This document shows positions 44,661 to 56,932 of a stretch of DNA of 64,000 nt, piece by piece. Within the stretch, counting starts at the first letter, position 1; each line of letters begins with the position of its first letter. A program made the position numbers and the translations under genes. The notes under the pieces were generated by a model. It ran no database searches. It had not been told where the DNA came from and saw only the letters and a list, made by a program, of their open reading frames with translations. The stretch lies in contig MNCI01003602.1 of the NCBI GenBank assembly GCA_015680685.1, forward strand, positions 208,128-272,127, given 5' to 3'. The DNA is from Gnetum montanum. Taxonomy: Eukaryota; Streptophyta; Gnetopsida; Gnetales; Gnetaceae.

Positions 44661-47178
44661 TCTGTTGTTGGTTTCAAGGGAGCTCCGAAGCCTTATTTGT
44701 TGGAGAAGTGGTCATATACTCAACCACTTGTGATTGTGAGAGCTTTTTTGGACTCTAGGTTCTAAAGAAACGTCTTCTTTTCATGTGGTTCTTAGAACCA
44801 GTATCAGGTTGAAGGTTTACAGCTCTCGTAGCATTACATTGTTGTGGTTGAGCAAGGAGTTCCCCTTGCATCGTTGGAGCGGGTGGTAGTGGAACTATCG
44901 TTGTAAGAGTGGGGGATGGATTCAGAGGATGGTATGCATGTGGTGTGTCTCCCATAAGATAAGGAGTCCTAAAATACTCCTAAACTTGGTAGTGACGTTG
45001 TGGGGTTGCATGACCCATAGAGTCACTTGGAGAAACCGACTACTGCACGTAATAGCCATACAGGTCTGGTTGCCGATAAGGGTATTCTTGCCTAGGTGGT
45101 GGCATCCCCCATGACTGTGGGTGTTGCCACTGCTGGTTTTGCCCTATAGGTTGTGGTGAAGTTCCACTTGGATAATATGTTAACTATTGGTGGAATTGCT
45201 TTGGGTTACCTTGTGGATAAGGTAACCTTCAGGGTGCTTGTCATTTGTTAAGTCATCGGTTAAGTGCATACACCCCAGACTCTTATAGATGTGAGATTAT
45301 TGGGCAACATTCCTTAGGATGGTTATATTGGCAAATCTCACATCCACCATCATTTTCTGTATCCAAATCCACAACCTCATCAGCAATAATCATTTTTCCC
45401 TTACCCTTGTTACGTCCATGGTCTAAATCTCTCCGTTTTTTCCTATCATGATTACTACTTCACTCCTCCTTAGACTCCTCTATGATTTTTAGGACAGTTT
45501 CAATTTTACTATCTAAGGAGCTCCATATTTCATCTACCTTAGGTGACACTTCCATTGTTAGTTTCTGAAGTGTAAAGGTTTTTCTATTCACCAACTCTTT
45601 GAGTGGTGACTCATCCTCTTCCTCGCAGAATCTCACTCCCCTCTTTCAGAGGGAAGGATCATGCTTGTACTCTTCCATGCTTTCTCTTTTCTGTAGCTCC
45701 CCTTCTTCTTTAGCTACTTGCTCTAAAAATCTATGAACTTCATGGGATCTAAGTTCAGATAATCTCCCTTGGGCATATGTCCCAAGGATTCTCCTAGTTA
45801 CATGTCTTAGCCCATCTACGAGAGGGCGGAGTTAATCCCGTTGTGCGTAATCATGGCCCGAGCAATGATGTAGCAATGCATAATATCGGCCCATGGTAGC
45901 ATCCAAGGATTCATGATTACCCTACTTCCATCCTTGGATCTACTTATGCAAGTTGGACACTCTGGAGTACATTTGGTATTTATCGTTAAACAATTCTAGC
46001 ATTGTACTCCACCTCCTAATGGTTTCCGGCTCTAAAGACTGGTACCAACTTTTTGCTTCCTTTATAACTGTCCTTGGAAACAACTTTAACTTCTACCACT
46101 TTTTCTCAAAATTTTGCAAGGTGCAGGCATCGTGGAATGCCTTTAAGTGATTCTTCGATTCAACATTGTATCCCCCCTCAAACTATGGAATATTATTCAT
46201 GTCTAGTCTCTTGATCCGGCTGTCTTTCTAGTGCCTTGTAGGTATTCTAATGGCCTCCATAATATCTAACATACTTCAGGTGGCAAGTAGGGGTTTTTCA
46301 TGATCATCTCTCTATTGACATCTATGATGCCTACATGGTTTCCTACTTTCCCTTCTATGCCTTAACTCTCTCGAATGCCCTTGTCCTCACTCTCGACTCT
46401 CTCATCAAGGTCTCTAATCTTGCTTACCCTTATCCTCACCATTGTGCTCTTTGTGACTATGTCCTGATGTGGAAGGAGAGGGTGAATGATGTGATGAAGA
46501 AGAAGAAGAAGGGGAATCATTTCCATGATGATGTTTCTTACCTTCTCTTTGGTGGCTACGGCCCTGATCATGATGACGATCAGATTTTTCTGCTTTTTCA
46601 TGTGTTGTTACCTCATTGAACACTTGGTATTCATGGGAATCAGAACTAGGGTTGTGAATCATAGAATGTAGGTTCTGATACCCTACCTCCTCACCATCGT
46701 GAGGAGCGAGAACATCATTATGTGAAGAACCTATTGAGATAGGTTCACTACCCTTAACTTCTCTTATGATAGGTGAAGTGTTGTGGGGTCCTTTGCCCTT
46801 CAACGATGTGTGATAACTCTCTTGCCGTGAGTCCCTTAGACATTGCACTGCTGTGGGGTGGTAATCACTTATGTCATAATCTTCTACAACATATTCAGCG
46901 TATAATTCCATCATGCCTATCTATGCAATAGCACGAAGCAACATGTTAGGGACTGCCCAATCTGGAGGCAACACTATGTTACCTTGAAGGTCTCTCCAGC
47001 GCAATTGTTCATCCTGATGGAGGATAAAAGTAAAATTGGGTATATACTCATCATGATGAGTATATACCATCTGATACTATTGAGGAACTGGTGGTTCTTG
47101 GTTATGTGTGTTAGATTGCTAACTGTCTCTTGTGTGATCCCTAGGTGGTGAAGTGCTTTTATGAGAAGAAGAAGACAT
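44661..47178 (-). pseudogene. Element A gag
   Basis: ATG at 47176-47178 (MSSSSHKSTSPPRD). Early part has DEYIPNFTFILHQDEQLRWR, DLQGNIVLPPDWAVPN and, from 46914 to 46414, an open 166-codon stretch rich in His, Ser and Lys. The capsid domain follows in 46250-45650 with YYALLHHC-like, AQRDQLRPL-like and GTYAQGRLSEL-like text. A knuckle CEICQYNHPKEC lies at 45307-45342. A Pro/Gln/Tyr-rich part (45240-44760) leads to protease. Many stops. Confidence 0.8.
45307..45342 (-). other. CX2CX3HX3C zinc knuckle of A gag
   Basis: CEICQYNHPKEC on the minus strand: two cysteines, a histidine and a last cysteine, but with spacings 2-3-3 instead of the usual 2-4-4. In B the same site reads CDIYQYEHPKGC, with the second Cys changed to Tyr. 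Spacing is shared by both copies, so it is a family feature. Confidence 0.7.
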
Positions 47179-47304
47179 TGTTATTTTGTTAGTATGCTAT
47201 TGACCATTGTTTAAATTTTCTTCTGATTAATCCTAAGGGTTCATTTAAGCTTCCCAAATATGTGCATGATTTCCTATGTTCTACTTAGCACACAAACAAC
47301 TTAG

Positions 47305-47322
47305 TCCCCGGCAACGGCGCCA
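47305..47322 (-). promoter_or_regulatory. Asp-type primer-binding site of A
   Basis: The minus strand reads TGGCGCCGTTGCCGGGGA, the primer site typical of plant Athila-lineage gypsy elements, one base from the LTR. Intact here; decayed in B. Confidence 0.93.
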
Positions 47323-47323
47323 A

Positions 47324-48139
47324 TGATGAGTGGCGAGGTACCCCTACACTCAACCATACGAATACGAGCGTTACACATGTGATCTAGTCGAACTCCATAG
47401 ACTAAGTGCCTAGACACCTTATGGAACACTTAAGGTTAATCGTTCATTGTCTTCCCAGACTTACTTGTATTTTTCACGGTCGTATGGTTAAGTAAGTATG
47501 AAGTATGTGATTTTTATATCTTTTATGTTTTATCTTCTTATGATAATGAGGTAAAGGGTGAAGAGACTAAGTAACTAGCTTTAACTAACTAAGTTCTAAT
47601 GCCTAGCATCAGTATCCATTCCCACTTTTCGTTCACACCCTGAACCAATGCAACCTTCTGGGATTACCAAACGCTATTCATTACTAGGATTTCTAAGCAT
47701 AACGTGCATGCTCAAGGCGGTCGTATTGAATGCACTTAACTAGGAGTGGTGAGGGTTAAGAGAGATTAATTAACTAATAAATCATTTAAACAATTAATAA
47801 TAATTAAATTCCTAATTAGCTTAGTCCATGTACTACAAGGTTTATCCAAAACGTTCATCTTTATTTCCATACACAAACTTGTGCTCAGGTACAATATTTG
47901 CTTGAATAAAGATCCGTTCACTTTCGGACTCCTACTGTGGGTACATGGAAATTACTCTTACTCTGGAATGGAAAAACTGCAAGAGTTTGGCTAAGGTCTA
48001 TATCTAGATGGAGAAACAAGGGATAGCCACCTCTTATTTATAGATTTGACGATGTGCTGCGATATCGCATACGCGATATCGTGGGGGATGCGATATCACA
48101 TACGTGATATCACGACCCATGCAATATCATGTCCCATCA
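47324..48139 (-). repeat. Element A 5' LTR
   Basis: 816 bp, same termini as the 3' copy. TATAAATA at 48035-48042 (minus strand). The upstream array at 48055-48130 has CGATATCG, GCGATATCG, GCGATATCAC and GTGATATCAC, more regular than in the 3' LTR. Confidence 0.92.
48055..48130 (-). promoter_or_regulatory. GATATC palindrome array in A 5' LTR U3
   Basis: Five to six GATATC-centred palindromes (GCGATATCGC, GTGATATCAC types) at about 14-20 bp spacing lie directly upstream of the TATA box on the minus strand. Counterparts with different copy number and CG/CA/TG variants occur in all four A/B LTRs (42050-42120, 55405-55500, 61300-61405). CG to TG/CA changes fit decay of methylated sites. Confidence 0.65.
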
Positions 48140-48466
48140 TAGACATCTCTACTAAGACATCCCACATGATTTGAAAACATCTACTCTAAGACCTCTACAC
48201 TCAAGAAATATTTCTTCTATTTCTCATAGACATCTTCCATGGATTTTAATGGACCTTAAATTGAATGATAAATTGGAGGGAAGATAAAGAGACATGGGGA
48301 GAAAAGATATAAATATACTTCTTGGGCCTTCAATTTGATTAAGAAAGTCAAAAAAAAGAAAAATAGAGTTTTAGGTGAGAATAGAAATAGAAAGAGAGAG
48401 TGTAGGGAGTTTAGAGAAGAGTAGAAGAAGAGATAGAGTCTTGGCAATGTGCCTTGATGATCATAC
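48140..48466. repeat. Target locus of A, right half; left flank of D
   Basis: Continues the AGACATC-rich array after the second TAGAC, then has a plus-strand GATATAAATATAC (about 48307-48319) and purine-rich DNA, with no ORF of note. Together with 41100-41306 it looks like a plus-oriented LTR of unknown family into which A and D both inserted. D starts after CATAC (48462-48466). Confidence 0.45.
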
Positions 48467-49805
48467 TAAGGATCATTGAACTTAGAAAGTGGGTGGGGGG
48501 GGGGGGGGGGGGTGTGAATAAGTCCTCCTATTTAAAAATTTGTTGAGATAAAGAATACACCATACTTAATGTGGTTCCCCAACTTGGTTAGTCCATACTT
48601 AGAGGATAGTTTGCAAGCACACCTCCAAACTTCGTTGCTCTCAAATGTGGTTTGAAGGGTACCACATCCTGTACAAGCTCTAAGCTCCACTCTAGAGTGA
48701 TTCAATGCTACAAATCCACTAAACCCTACAAGGTCTTGATAAGCTTAGAATGTGATTTCTAGGACCCCAAAACCTTTACAACTTGAGCTCCACTTTGGAG
48801 TATTGTGACACTACACAACCAATTAATCCCGTAGGATTCCAAAAATCTCAAGGATGATGCCTTATCACAATAAGCACATCCACCCTACAGGACAATAAGA
48901 GAATCAAAAATTATAAGCTAGGAATGCAACTAAACTTGTTGATCCTTGTACAATGAGGTACAACTCACTTTGACAAATTACAATAGAGAAAAGATAGTAT
49001 AATGAGGAACAATATCACACTAATGATTAATACATTAATTGCTTTATATGACACTTAAAAGTACAATAATTCTTGCACATTTCCAAATGAAATGAAGTCT
49101 TTTTATAGCCAATATGTTTCCAAAATCACCTTGTAATTCATGAAATGGCTATCTAATGATTACTAGAAACATCTTCTTCAAGGATGAGACATCTTTCTGC
49201 ATCAAACCTTCATTTGGAAGAAACATCTTTTCTTCAGGAAAGATGTCATTGTAGAGACATCTTTAGAATGACATCTTTCTCTCTAGAAATATGTCTACTA
49301 TTTTTTAGAGATGTCTTTTTCTATTGAGTCTTCAACTCAACCAAGATGTATTTATCATCAAGGAGACATCTTTCTCTAGTAGTAGACATCTATTTTTTCT
49401 TGAAGACATCTTTTTTGAAACTCCTTCTTCTTAGCCAAGACATCTACTATTTCTTGGATACGTCTTTCTTCAATTTAAAATCCTTGGTCCTTGTCCCTAA
49501 TCATTGGATTTTCATTTTGAAGTCTTCATTTCTTATCCATGCTCTTTGAATTCTTGCATGTTCACTTGATACCTTCTAGATGTCCTTCTTCTTTAAGCTC
49601 TTCTTTTGTCTGAACCAGTTCATTCCTTGTCATCAAAGTAGTCTTCATCTTGGTCTCCTAAGATCTTCATTTTGATATTGCTTTTTAGGTTTCATCAAAT
49701 CTTTTTCTTGTGTTTCCAATGTAATTTTTCCTACAATCACAATAATTAAACGAACATTCTTGTACTCTATTTTTCTAAATGTGTTAACATACCAAAAAGT
49801 CAACA
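48467..49805 (-). repeat. Element D 3' LTR
   Basis: C-family LTR on the minus strand: TGTTGACTTTTTGGTATG at the right end, GTTCAATGATCCTTA at the left end. AGATGTCT motifs fill 49170-49460; CTATAAAAAG (about 49095-49105 on the minus strand) is the likely TATA box. The end near 48495 has an 18-G run. A polypurine tract follows at 49806. Confidence 0.88.
48495..48512 (+). repeat. 18-G homopolymer in D LTR
   Basis: Expanded from a short G run present at the same LTR position in C (CACCCCTTCTAAG on the other strand). May be slippage or an assembly artefact; could form a G-quadruplex. Confidence 0.9.
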
Positions 49806-49826
49806 ATCTCCCCCTTTTTGGTAATG
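49806..49826 (-). promoter_or_regulatory. Polypurine tract of D
   Basis: ATCTCCCCCTTTTTGGT on the plus strand, i.e. ACCAAAAAGGGGGAGAT on the minus strand, directly inside the 3' LTR. Counterpart in E at 52127-52143. Confidence 0.85.
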
Positions 49827-51033
49827 TTCAAAACTTAATAAAATGGATTAGTTGACATAAAAATAACCAAATAATCTTCCCCTTTTTGAATAGTATCAAA
49901 AATGATAAAGCACATAAACATCTCTAATGACATATCATAAAACAACAACATCAAATAGAATGCATGACAAAACAACTCTCCCCTTTGTTGAAAAGGAACA
50001 AAAAGGACATAAAAAATATAATATTGCTCAATCATAGCTATACCATTTTCACAAAAGATATTCATAGTAGCACAATTTTCATCAAAATAAATTCCCAATA
50101 ACATATATACTCATTGTATAACAGATATATCATTTTTCAAATAAAGCTCTTTCAAAGATATCCATATTGATTGCCAGAATCTTGAAAAAGTTTAAGGTAT
50201 ATTATCCAACCTTTTTCAACAACCCTCTAACAAGCCTTTATAATAGAAATGTGAGTACTTCTTACTTTACTTTAAATCCACCTCTTAAAAAACTTTTTAT
50301 AGGGTTGAAGATGTCAAAACAAATAGGAGTTGCCCCTTATCAAAATCTAAATTTTTAGCATAGAGAATCAAGAAACCTATCTTTTTGAACTAATATTATC
50401 ATCTGTTAAACAATATTTCATGATTCCATCAGTACTCAACTCCTTTAAAAGCATCATAAAGGAAATTTTATGGCAAGGAAAGGACATGCTTGTATAAGAA
50501 AAATTAATTTCTCATAAAGAAGGACAAATGCCAAATCAAAACATGTAGATGTCCAAAAATAGCCAAGCATATTATTAACAACATGTTTCAATAGTAATCA
50601 AATGTAACCAAATGATGTCACAAGATAAAATATATCCAAGATTTAATTCTACTTTTACCTTGGATTCTATACCATACCCTTACATGACATGAATTCTTGC
50701 TCATTTCTAGAATGTGATATTGTGTTGCTTGAGTGTTTCTTAGCAAAAGCCTCCAAAGACCCCCCCTACATAGGTGACCTATAAGATGAAAATTAGAAAT
50801 AGGCTCCTCCTACACATGTGCAACTCTCCTTGGTATTTTAAGATAATCTTGCATTTTTTAAGGAAGTACTCATCATATATTATCAACAAACCATAACTAT
50901 AGGTCAACGTTAAGATTAAATGTGGAAACTAAGGTCTCCAATCAATAATATTGATAGAATTTTTGGAAATGTGTCTTCAAAATCATGACTTATCATAACA
51001 ATGGCTAAGATATCCAAAAGGACATGAGCTTAG
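49827..51033 (-). other. Element D interior, 3' part, non-coding
   Basis: Aligns with E interior 52144-53510. No gag or pol motif on the minus strand. Contains two further pyrimidine blocks on the plus strand, CCCCCCCTA at 50760-50767 and CTCCTCCTA at 50804-50811, matching CTCCCCCTA blocks in E. The last five bases CTTAG are the target of E. Confidence 0.7.
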
Positions 51034-52126
51034 TGTAGATCATTGAACTTAGAAGGCGGGATGAAAAAGTTTCCCTAATTTAAAATATTTTAGACAAAGC
51101 ACATACACCGAATTTAATGTGGTTCCCCAACTTGGGCAGCCACCCTTACAGGGTAGATCACAAGCATACCTCCAAATGTTTTTGCTCTCAAATGTGGTTT
51201 GAAGGGTATCATACCCTGTATAATCTCTAAGCTCTACTATGGAGTGAGTTGATGCTATGAATCCAATCAACCCCATAAGATCCCAACAATGTTAGAAAGT
51301 GGTTTTTAGGATCCCACAACCTTTACAACTTAAGCTCCACTCTAGAGTGTTGTGGCTCTACACCAACACTCAATCTTGCAAGATCCTGACAAGATCAAAC
51401 AAGATTCCTTCCTCTAAGAAGCACATCAACCCCACAAAGAAACAAAAGAGAATAACAATCACAAGGAAAGAATGAAACTAAGTTTTTTGATCCTTGCACT
51501 TTGATGCACAACTCACTTTGGCTAATTACAAATAGACAAATGATTGTACAATGAGGAACAATAATGAATACAATGATTTCATGATGATTACACAATGATA
51601 GTACATAAGCTTGCACATTTTCGAATGAGAATAATATCTTCTTATAGCCACTATGTTTCCAAATTCATCTTGGAACTTGTGCAATGGCTAACTAATGATC
51701 ATGAAAGATGTCTTCTTCATGACTAATATGTCTTTCTACATTTGGCATCCATTTTGAGAAGCCATCTTCTTCTAGTGAAAGATGTCTTTCTAATATTGGC
51801 CTTCACTTTGGGAAGACATATTTGTCTAAGGAAAGATGTCTTTCTGTTAAAAAAGACATTTTCTATATTGTAGAGATATCTTCTTTTGTGTTGCCTTCAA
51901 TTCTGCCAAGATGTCTACTATTTCGTGAAGATGTCTTTCTTTGCACTTGAATTCTTCATTTCTTATCTCACTCGAAGGTCTTGATGATGTCAACTTTACT
52001 TGAAAGTTCTTGAAGTCTATGAAGTCCTTGTTCACACTCTTTCCCTAAAGACACATAGCCACATAAATATACAAGCATCCTTGTACTCCATTTCACTTAA
52101 CATTTTGACACACCAAAAGGAAAATA
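51034..52126 (-). repeat. Element E 3' LTR
   Basis: Left end on the minus strand is GTTCAATGATCTACA, keeping the CA terminus. AGATGTCT motifs cluster at 51690-51935. CTTCTTATAGCC (about 51633-51644) holds the TATA-like CTATAAGAAG of the minus strand. Right end is degraded (GGAAAATA for GGTCAACA). Confidence 0.88.
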
Positions 52127-52147
52127 ATCTCCCCATTTTTGGTGATG
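52127..52147 (-). promoter_or_regulatory. Polypurine tract of E
   Basis: ATCTCCCCATTTTTGGTG on the plus strand; minus strand CACCAAAAATGGGGAGAT. One G mutated relative to D. Confidence 0.8.
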
Positions 52148-53864
52148 TTCAAAACTTAAGAAAATGGGTTAGTAGACATAGAAATATTGCAAACTATACT
52201 CTCCCATTTTTTGAATAGTAGAAAAAAGGATAAACCACATAATTCTATTAAAAAACAACAATGTGCCAATAGTACAACCAAGAACACAATTTTTCCCTTT
52301 ATAAAAGGAAAGGAAAGTCATAAAAATTCCAATAGTGCTTAATTGTAGCTATTCAATAGTCACAAAATATATGCATTGAGCACAATCTTTATCTCCAAGT
52401 ATATCATAAAGCAGTATTATCAACCTTTCATAATAGAAATATGAGTACTTCTTGCATCAATGAAGTCCAAATAAACAAGAGGGGCTTAAGTACTCAAGGA
52501 AGATATATTCATAGCATGCTAAAATACCAAAGAAAAGAAGTTAGGTGAAAAGACACAAACTTAAGTATTTAATTTGTATGTTGACTTCAATTCATTAAGA
52601 TCTATCCTTTAGAAAGAGGAAGCCATAACAAATTCAAACATGACTAAAAAGAACCTTGTTATTAATGTCTAAGAGAAAATAAACTTGAATGCCAAAGACC
52701 AAACGTTGAGCATATAGAATCAAGTAACCTATCAGCTTGAATCAAATATCTCATTAAAAATTATATCTCAAGATTTGATACACATCTCTTGACATAATCT
52801 TCATAGGGCTAAAGATAGGAGCTAGCCCTTATTGAAACCAAAATTTTAAAGATCAAATAACTTTTATTTTTTATTTAATAAACTCATAAGGTAAGCCAAT
52901 ATGTCATGATTCTATTACTACTCAACTCTTATGAAAGCATCATGAACATAATTATATTGTAAGAAGGAAAGGATACACCTGTAAGTGTAAAATAAATTCT
53001 CATGAAGAAGGAAAACTACTAAAATCAAGACAAGAAAGTGCCCAAAAATAGCCAAATAGAATCTTAGCATGATGTTAAAATAATAACCAAAAGATATCAC
53101 AGGGTAAAATATCTCTAAGATAACTTAACGAAGATTTAATTCGTCTTTTACCTTGGATACTATACCATACCCTAGAATGACATGAATTCTTGCTCATTAT
53201 GATATGTTACTATGTGAGTGCTTCTTGGCAGAAGTCTCCAAAGACTCCCCCTACATTAGTGACCTCCAAGATAGATAATGAGGAACATGCTCCCCCTAGA
53301 CATGTGCAACTCTTCGTTGGCTTTCTAAGATCATTTTGTAATTGTTATAAATTACCAAAGCACTACAATTGGAAGTCAACATTAAGATCGAATATGAAGA
53401 CTAAGGTCTCCAATCAATAATATGGATAGAATATTTAAAGTTGTGTCTACTTAAAAATTATGACTTATCAAAACAATGGTTAAACTATCCCAAAGGGTAT
53501 GAGCTTAGCACTAGATCATCACAAGAAGTACAAATCATCCAGGATTGAAAGAAAAATAAAAAACAACTAGGAATATTACAAGATAAAAGCCCAAAGGAAA
53601 TCAATACAAGTGCTACACCCCAAATGTTCATAGAACCAAATGCATCAAGCTCAAAATGAGTATAAGAGATGCTCTAAACAATTATTCCAATAATTTTCTG
53701 ATCTAGACACAAAAACTTTTGGACTAAATTAAATTAACTAGCTAGAAAATTCATGGATTCTTACCTTAACTTACCTTGTAAGTGAGAAGAGAAGATTAAT
53801 GAAGTTTGAGATGAGGTTCCCTATCATGAAGTACCTCCTCATCCTTAGGTTCTCTTTCATTAGA
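52148..53864 (-). other. Element E interior, 3' part, non-coding
   Basis: No gag or pol motif. It carries two CTCCCCCTA blocks (53245-53253 and 53290-53298), which are purine tracts on the element's coding strand and match blocks in D. 53460-53800 is the uninterrupted version of D's insertion region. The 76-codon plus frame at 53190 is a shadow. Confidence 0.65.
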
Positions 53865-54661
53865 TCATGTATGTGATATCTCTATTTGTTCAAGTTCTTT
53901 ATAGAAAAACCTTTGATCATCATTTTCAATTCTCCACTTCTCTTCATTTCCAACTACTAGTGCTTGCAAAATTTTCTTACCAAAGCCTTTTTGACAAGAC
54001 CATGCATCAATCTTATTTTGATCATCATGAGAATAGTTAAGGGTTTGCTTACTACCATAGTTTTTACACACAAATAAAGTATTTTCCTCATGAACAATGT
54101 TATCAAACTTGATTATGCTTGAGCTTGAATTTTCCTATATGACTCTCCCAAATTCTTTGGTTGTTTTTAAAAAGGCTTCTCTTTTTGACCTTTTCTATAA
54201 TCCTTATTTAAAGAGGTTAGTTGTTGAACCTTAGCTTTTATGTTTGAGGTCTCTCATTTCACTTTAGTATGAATAATAGCTAGATTAAAAATTAAAAAAA
54301 AATTCCTTCCTAATCAAATAATATAAAAGAAATATTTCTTCTTTAAGTTCATTATACCTTTCATCACACTTACCACTTTGGTTATCCATATGTGAAGAAT
54401 TTTCATCTATAAGTGCCATGCATATGAGATGTGAATCTTTGAAAGAATTTCATGCTTCTTCTTCACTTTGCTCACCATCATTCCAACTTGTATAAAGGTT
54501 GGTCTTTCTTGATTCCTCATCATTGGATCTATTCTTTGGTTATACCCTACTATCACTAGGATATTTGGAGGCCATATGACCTCTTCCTCCACAAACCCAA
54601 CATTCTATAGAAGAGAAATCCAAGTTAGAATTCAAAAAGCTTTTACATCTTTCTCTACCTT
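53865..54661 (-). pseudogene. Element E gag C-terminal half
   Basis: Just left of B the minus strand has the zinc knuckle CWVCGGRGHMASKY at 54561-54602, with the last Cys changed to Tyr, equal to the intact knuckle of C. Acidic text follows as in C (WNDGEQSEEE-like near 54490-54450). The open frame 54071-53865 reads CKNYGSKQTLNYSHDDQNKI and AWSCQKGFGKKIL; the same text occurs in D at about 63960-63800. It may be an alternative metal-binding end, unlike C's second knuckle. Confidence 0.75.
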
Positions 54662-55507
54662 TGATGAATGGCGAGGTACCCGTACACTCAACCATATGAA
54701 TACGAGCATTACATGTGCGATCCGGTCGAAATCTTCAGACTAAGTGCCTACATGCCTTATGGAACACTTAAGGTTAATCATTCATTTTCTTCCCAAACTT
54801 ACTTGTATTTGTCATGGTTGTATGATTAAGTAAGTCTGAGGTATGTGATTTTTATGTCTTTTATGTTTTATCTCCTATGCTGACGAGGTGAAGGGTGAAG
54901 AGACTAATTAACTAACTTTAACTAACTAACTAAGCCTTAATTAACCTAGCATCAATATCCGTTCCCACTTACCACTCACACCCTAAACCAATGCAAGCTT
55001 GGTTACCAAATGCTAGTCATTGTTGGGATCACCAAGCGTAATGCATGTGCCCAAAGCGGTTGTATTGAATGCACTTAACTAGGAGAGAAGGGTTGACAGA
55101 GATTTAATGAACTAAGAAAGCATTTAAATGATAAAAAATAAATAACAGTAAATAAAATCCTATTTAGCCTATTCCATGCACTAAAAGGTTTATCCAAGAA
55201 TTTCATCTTTATTTTCGTACACAAACTTTTGTTCAGGTACAATATTTGCTCAAATAAAGATCCGTTCACTTTGGAGCTCCTACTACAGGCACATGGAAAT
55301 TATTCTATCTCTAGAGAGATAGAACTACCAAAGTTTTGCTATAGTCTAGGCCTAGAATAAGAAACAAGGGAGAGCCACCTCTTATTTATAGATTTGGTGG
55401 TGGACCGTGATATCGCGTATGTGATATCATGGGGGGTGCGATATTGTAGTGGACGTGACATCGTGGGGGATGCGATATCGTGGCAAATGTGATATCGCAT
55501 TCCATCA
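54662..55507 (-). repeat. Element B 3' LTR
   Basis: 846 bp, minus-strand TGATGGAATGCGATATCAC to CATTCATCA. TATAAATA at 55383-55390. A GATATC array at 55405-55500 is longer than in A. Confidence 0.92.
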
Positions 55508-56895
55508 TACCCCCATGACTAAATAAAAACTTTTCCTCAAGTTTCTTACAAAATATTGGGAAGGCATGGGATTATTGACTAAATGGAACTAATGGGATGA
55601 CATGTGAACAGATCATCATTACAAGACAAGACAAAACTAGTGTTCATAACCATAAGAGTGAACACCTTATACATTTGACATCAGGCCTTATTTGGCAACT
55701 AAGACAGAAGAGAGAAAAGAGAAGAAGTCTTCCTGTTGCCAATGCCAAGATTGTGCTTTTTGTTGTCCATCCATAAGTGCACCATCAATCTTGCTCCTTG
55801 CATAGCTACTTCAGCACTGCTCCATTCCAAGTGTTCCCTCTAGATCCAATCCATTGTTGTATAATTTCCATCTACACACACAACAAAGTCTTATATTAGC
55901 AAGGTTAAATGAATCATAATGCAACAAACTTAGAGTTCATACCTAAAGGGAATGTCATTTGGAACAATATTTAAAGTCTTAACCACAAAAATTTACCAAA
56001 AAGAAAACAATGCGTCAACCAAAATATACACTAATGATACAACCGGCAATGAGGTGAACAATGGAGAGAAGGATGGAGAGAAGAGAATGGAATGGAATCC
56101 CAAAAATAAGGTGGTGTATAGCCCATTTTGTGTTTCATGGTTAATGTGATTTAGAAGATCCCATTCCAAGTTTGGCGTCAAACAAACCACATCCAGTGAC
56201 TTTGCATTAATGCATTCAACCAATCCATCCCCTTGAAGTAACAAGAATGCATTCCCAAAGAGCCACCACCATTCTGACAAAACAAGGAGGAGAAAAGGGG
56301 AAGCGAGAAGGGCCTTAGTTAGAGGGAACATGTTTATTTTTATTCCATAACTAGTGCTTGTAGCCAAAATGATTATTTCATCTAAGGGGTGTGCTTTCAA
56401 TTCTCACTTTTTTTTCTTCTTCTTCTTTTTTTATTTTGTTATATATATGTTTATGCGTGAGAACCACACCATGCAAAGACTTATTATTTTGATTTTCTCA
56501 GCTTCCCGATAATTGGGTAACGTTGAAATGGTAAGAAAACTTAAGAAGAACACATCCACGCACTCAAGAGAATGGCCAACACAAATGCATCAAGTTCCCT
56601 TGAAGTCACACCCTTTTCAATCCTTGAGTCCTTTCCTTAGTTTGAGAAATGTCGAGTCATCGATTCATTATAGTTCTTATTTAGAAAGGGACTATACATT
56701 TCCAAGCTGAGAGAGACCATAGAAACTTGTGGATGAATGGATGAAGTGGACACATTGCCTACAATATCAAAAGAACCACACCTTAGCGTCAACATCATAA
56801 CATAAAGGTAAAAATAGAACATTAGCAATCAATATAAAAATAGTTCATACCATCATGAAGAACACTTATTAAATGACAAACTTACATGGTGGATA

Positions 56896-56932
<37 letters not shown>

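Larger units (their letters stand above)
41307..48139 (-). mobile_element. Element A: Athila-like Ty3 element with gag and protease only
   Basis: Complete ends: LTRs at 41307-42123 and 47324-48139, both TG...CA with TGATG/CATCA termini, and exact 5-bp target duplication TAGAC (41302-41306 and 48140-48144). Minus orientation is set by the Asp-type primer site at 47305-47322. The interior encodes gag, zinc knuckle and protease, then about 2 kb without any RT, RNase H or integrase. A gap of 339 N (42969-43307) lies in that non-coding part. It is a non-autonomous element mobilised in trans. LTRs differ at many positions, so insertion is not recent. Confidence 0.9.

Noticed and set aside
46335-46619. 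94-codon plus-strand frame
   Set aside because: Antisense shadow of A gag.
49835-50104. 89-codon minus frame beside the D polypurine tract
   Set aside because: In the right strand for D but has no gag or pol motif, and the matching region of E (about 52150-52420) has no comparable frame.
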